Assembly (NCBI GenBank): GCA_005882445.1
Contig: VBAN01000115.1
Location: forward strand, 3,723-9,953
Direction of reading: 5' to 3'
DNA: 6,231 nt
Origin: Candidatus Segetimicrobium genomatis
GTDB taxonomy: Bacteria; Sysuimicrobiota; Sysuimicrobiia; Sysuimicrobiales; Segetimicrobiaceae
The notes under the pieces are model-generated. The model did no database searches and was not told the origin of the DNA. It saw only the letters and a program-made list of their open reading frames with translations. Shown piece after piece: positions 5,724 through 6,231 of the stretch (the stretch's first letter is position 1; each line of letters starts with the position of its first letter). The position numbers were made by a program, and so were the translations under genes.

Positions 5724-6231
5724 TCACGGGTAGATGCCGCGCGTGATCAGCGCATCGGCGACCCGCTGCACCGCCTTCACGAGCGCGGCCGTCCGCATCT
5801 CGACCTGCCGCTCCTGGGACACCCCCAGCACTTCCCGGAAGGACCGGACCATGATCCGCTCCAATCGCTCGTTGATCTCCTCTTCGCTCCAGAAGAACGA
5901 CTGGAGGTCCTGCACCCATTCGAAGTAGGACACCGTGACCCCGCCGGCGTTGGCCAGGATGTCCGGCACGACCAGCACCTTGCGATCCTGGAGGATGGCG
6001 TCGGCCTCCGGGGTGGTCGGCCCGTTCGCCCCTTCCACGATCAGCCGCGCCTTGACCTTGGCCGCGTTGCGCTCGGTGATCTGCCCTTCCAAGGCGCTCG
6101 GCACCAGGATCTCGCACGGCACCTCCAGCACGTCCTCGTTCGTGATGGGGGTTCCGCCGCGGAACCCCGCGACCGTCCCCGCCTGCTCCTTGTGGCGCAG
6201 CAGTTCCGCCGGATCCAATCCCTTCTCGTTG
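5724..6231 (-). CDS. gdhA: Glutamate dehydrogenase, C-terminal part (N-terminus beyond right edge)
   Basis: Catalyses reversible oxidative deamination of glutamate to 2-oxoglutarate and ammonia with NAD(P) in the cytoplasm. The visible 168 residues are the C-terminal part of a hexameric enzyme of the roughly 420-residue class. They include much of the nucleotide-binding domain: GFRGGTPITNEDVLE, EILVPSALEGQIT, the strongly conserved VEGANGPTTPEAD (65-77 of the fragment), VVPDILANAGGVTVSYFEW (87-105) and FFWSEEE, ending with RGIYP. The frame is open to the right edge, so the TTG at 6218 is internal rather than a start. NAD versus NADP use is decided in the missing upstream part. It lies just ahead of proline dehydrogenase in the same direction, fitting a proline-to-glutamate-to-2-oxoglutarate route. 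It could equally be named gudB or rocG. Confidence 0.93.
   Translation of the reverse strand, partial: NEKGLDPAELLRHKEQAGTVAGFRGGTPITNEDVLEVPCEILVPSALEGQITERNAAKVKARLIVEGANGPTTPEADAILQDRKVLVVPDILANAGGVTVSYFEWVQDLQSFFWSEEEINERLERIMVRSFREVLGVSQERQVEMRTAALVKAVQRVADALITRGIYP

Noticed and set aside
5724..6218. A complete short gene starting at TTG 6218
   Set aside because: The open frame continues to the window edge and the sequence is the C-terminal part of glutamate dehydrogenase, so this is a partial gene and the TTG codes an internal leucine.

Overview
The window is GC-rich bacterial DNA (about two-thirds G+C by eye), and every gene lies on the minus strand, so transcription runs from the right edge to the left. 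In that order it holds: the C-terminal part of a glutamate dehydrogenase (5724-6231, cut by the edge); a small monofunctional proline dehydrogenase (4749-5684); a branched-chain/neutral amino acid ABC transporter cassette of secreted binding protein LivJ (3373-4638), permease LivH (2346-3274, frame-disrupted), an unusually long permease LivM (686-2365) and ATPase LivG (1-683, cut by the left edge). A livF gene would be expected beyond the left edge.

The theme is uptake and breakdown of amino acids. Proline dehydrogenase oxidises proline to pyrroline-5-carboxylate (P5C). A P5C dehydrogenase, not in this window, would make glutamate, and glutamate dehydrogenase would deaminate it to 2-oxoglutarate. 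The adjacent HAAT-family transporter could feed this pathway. Its substrate is inferred from the family only and could include proline.

The Liv/HAAT set, a Thermus/Deinococcus-type proline dehydrogenase, high GC and an N-terminally extended LivM suggest a soil or sediment bacterium of a poorly cultured lineage (Chloroflexi-like, Rokubacteria/Methylomirabilota-like or another Terrabacteria relative). The sequence does not decide between them.

The most notable points are three. (1) A long hairpin lies between livJ and livH. All five non-Watson-Crick positions in its stem become G-U pairs on the transcribed strand, and a short U-run follows, so it looks like an intercistronic attenuator or mRNA stabiliser. 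(2) livH changes frame at about 2933 and also appears to lack about 22 conserved codons there, which points to a deletion (real or from assembly) rather than a single-base error. (3) LivM carries about 225 extra N-terminal residues with additional membrane segments. The 110-base gap before livJ holds a perfect palindrome, a possible weak promoter and a GC-rich inverted repeat. No stretch above 300 bases lacks a gene. I saw no tRNA, rRNA, CRISPR array or mobile element.
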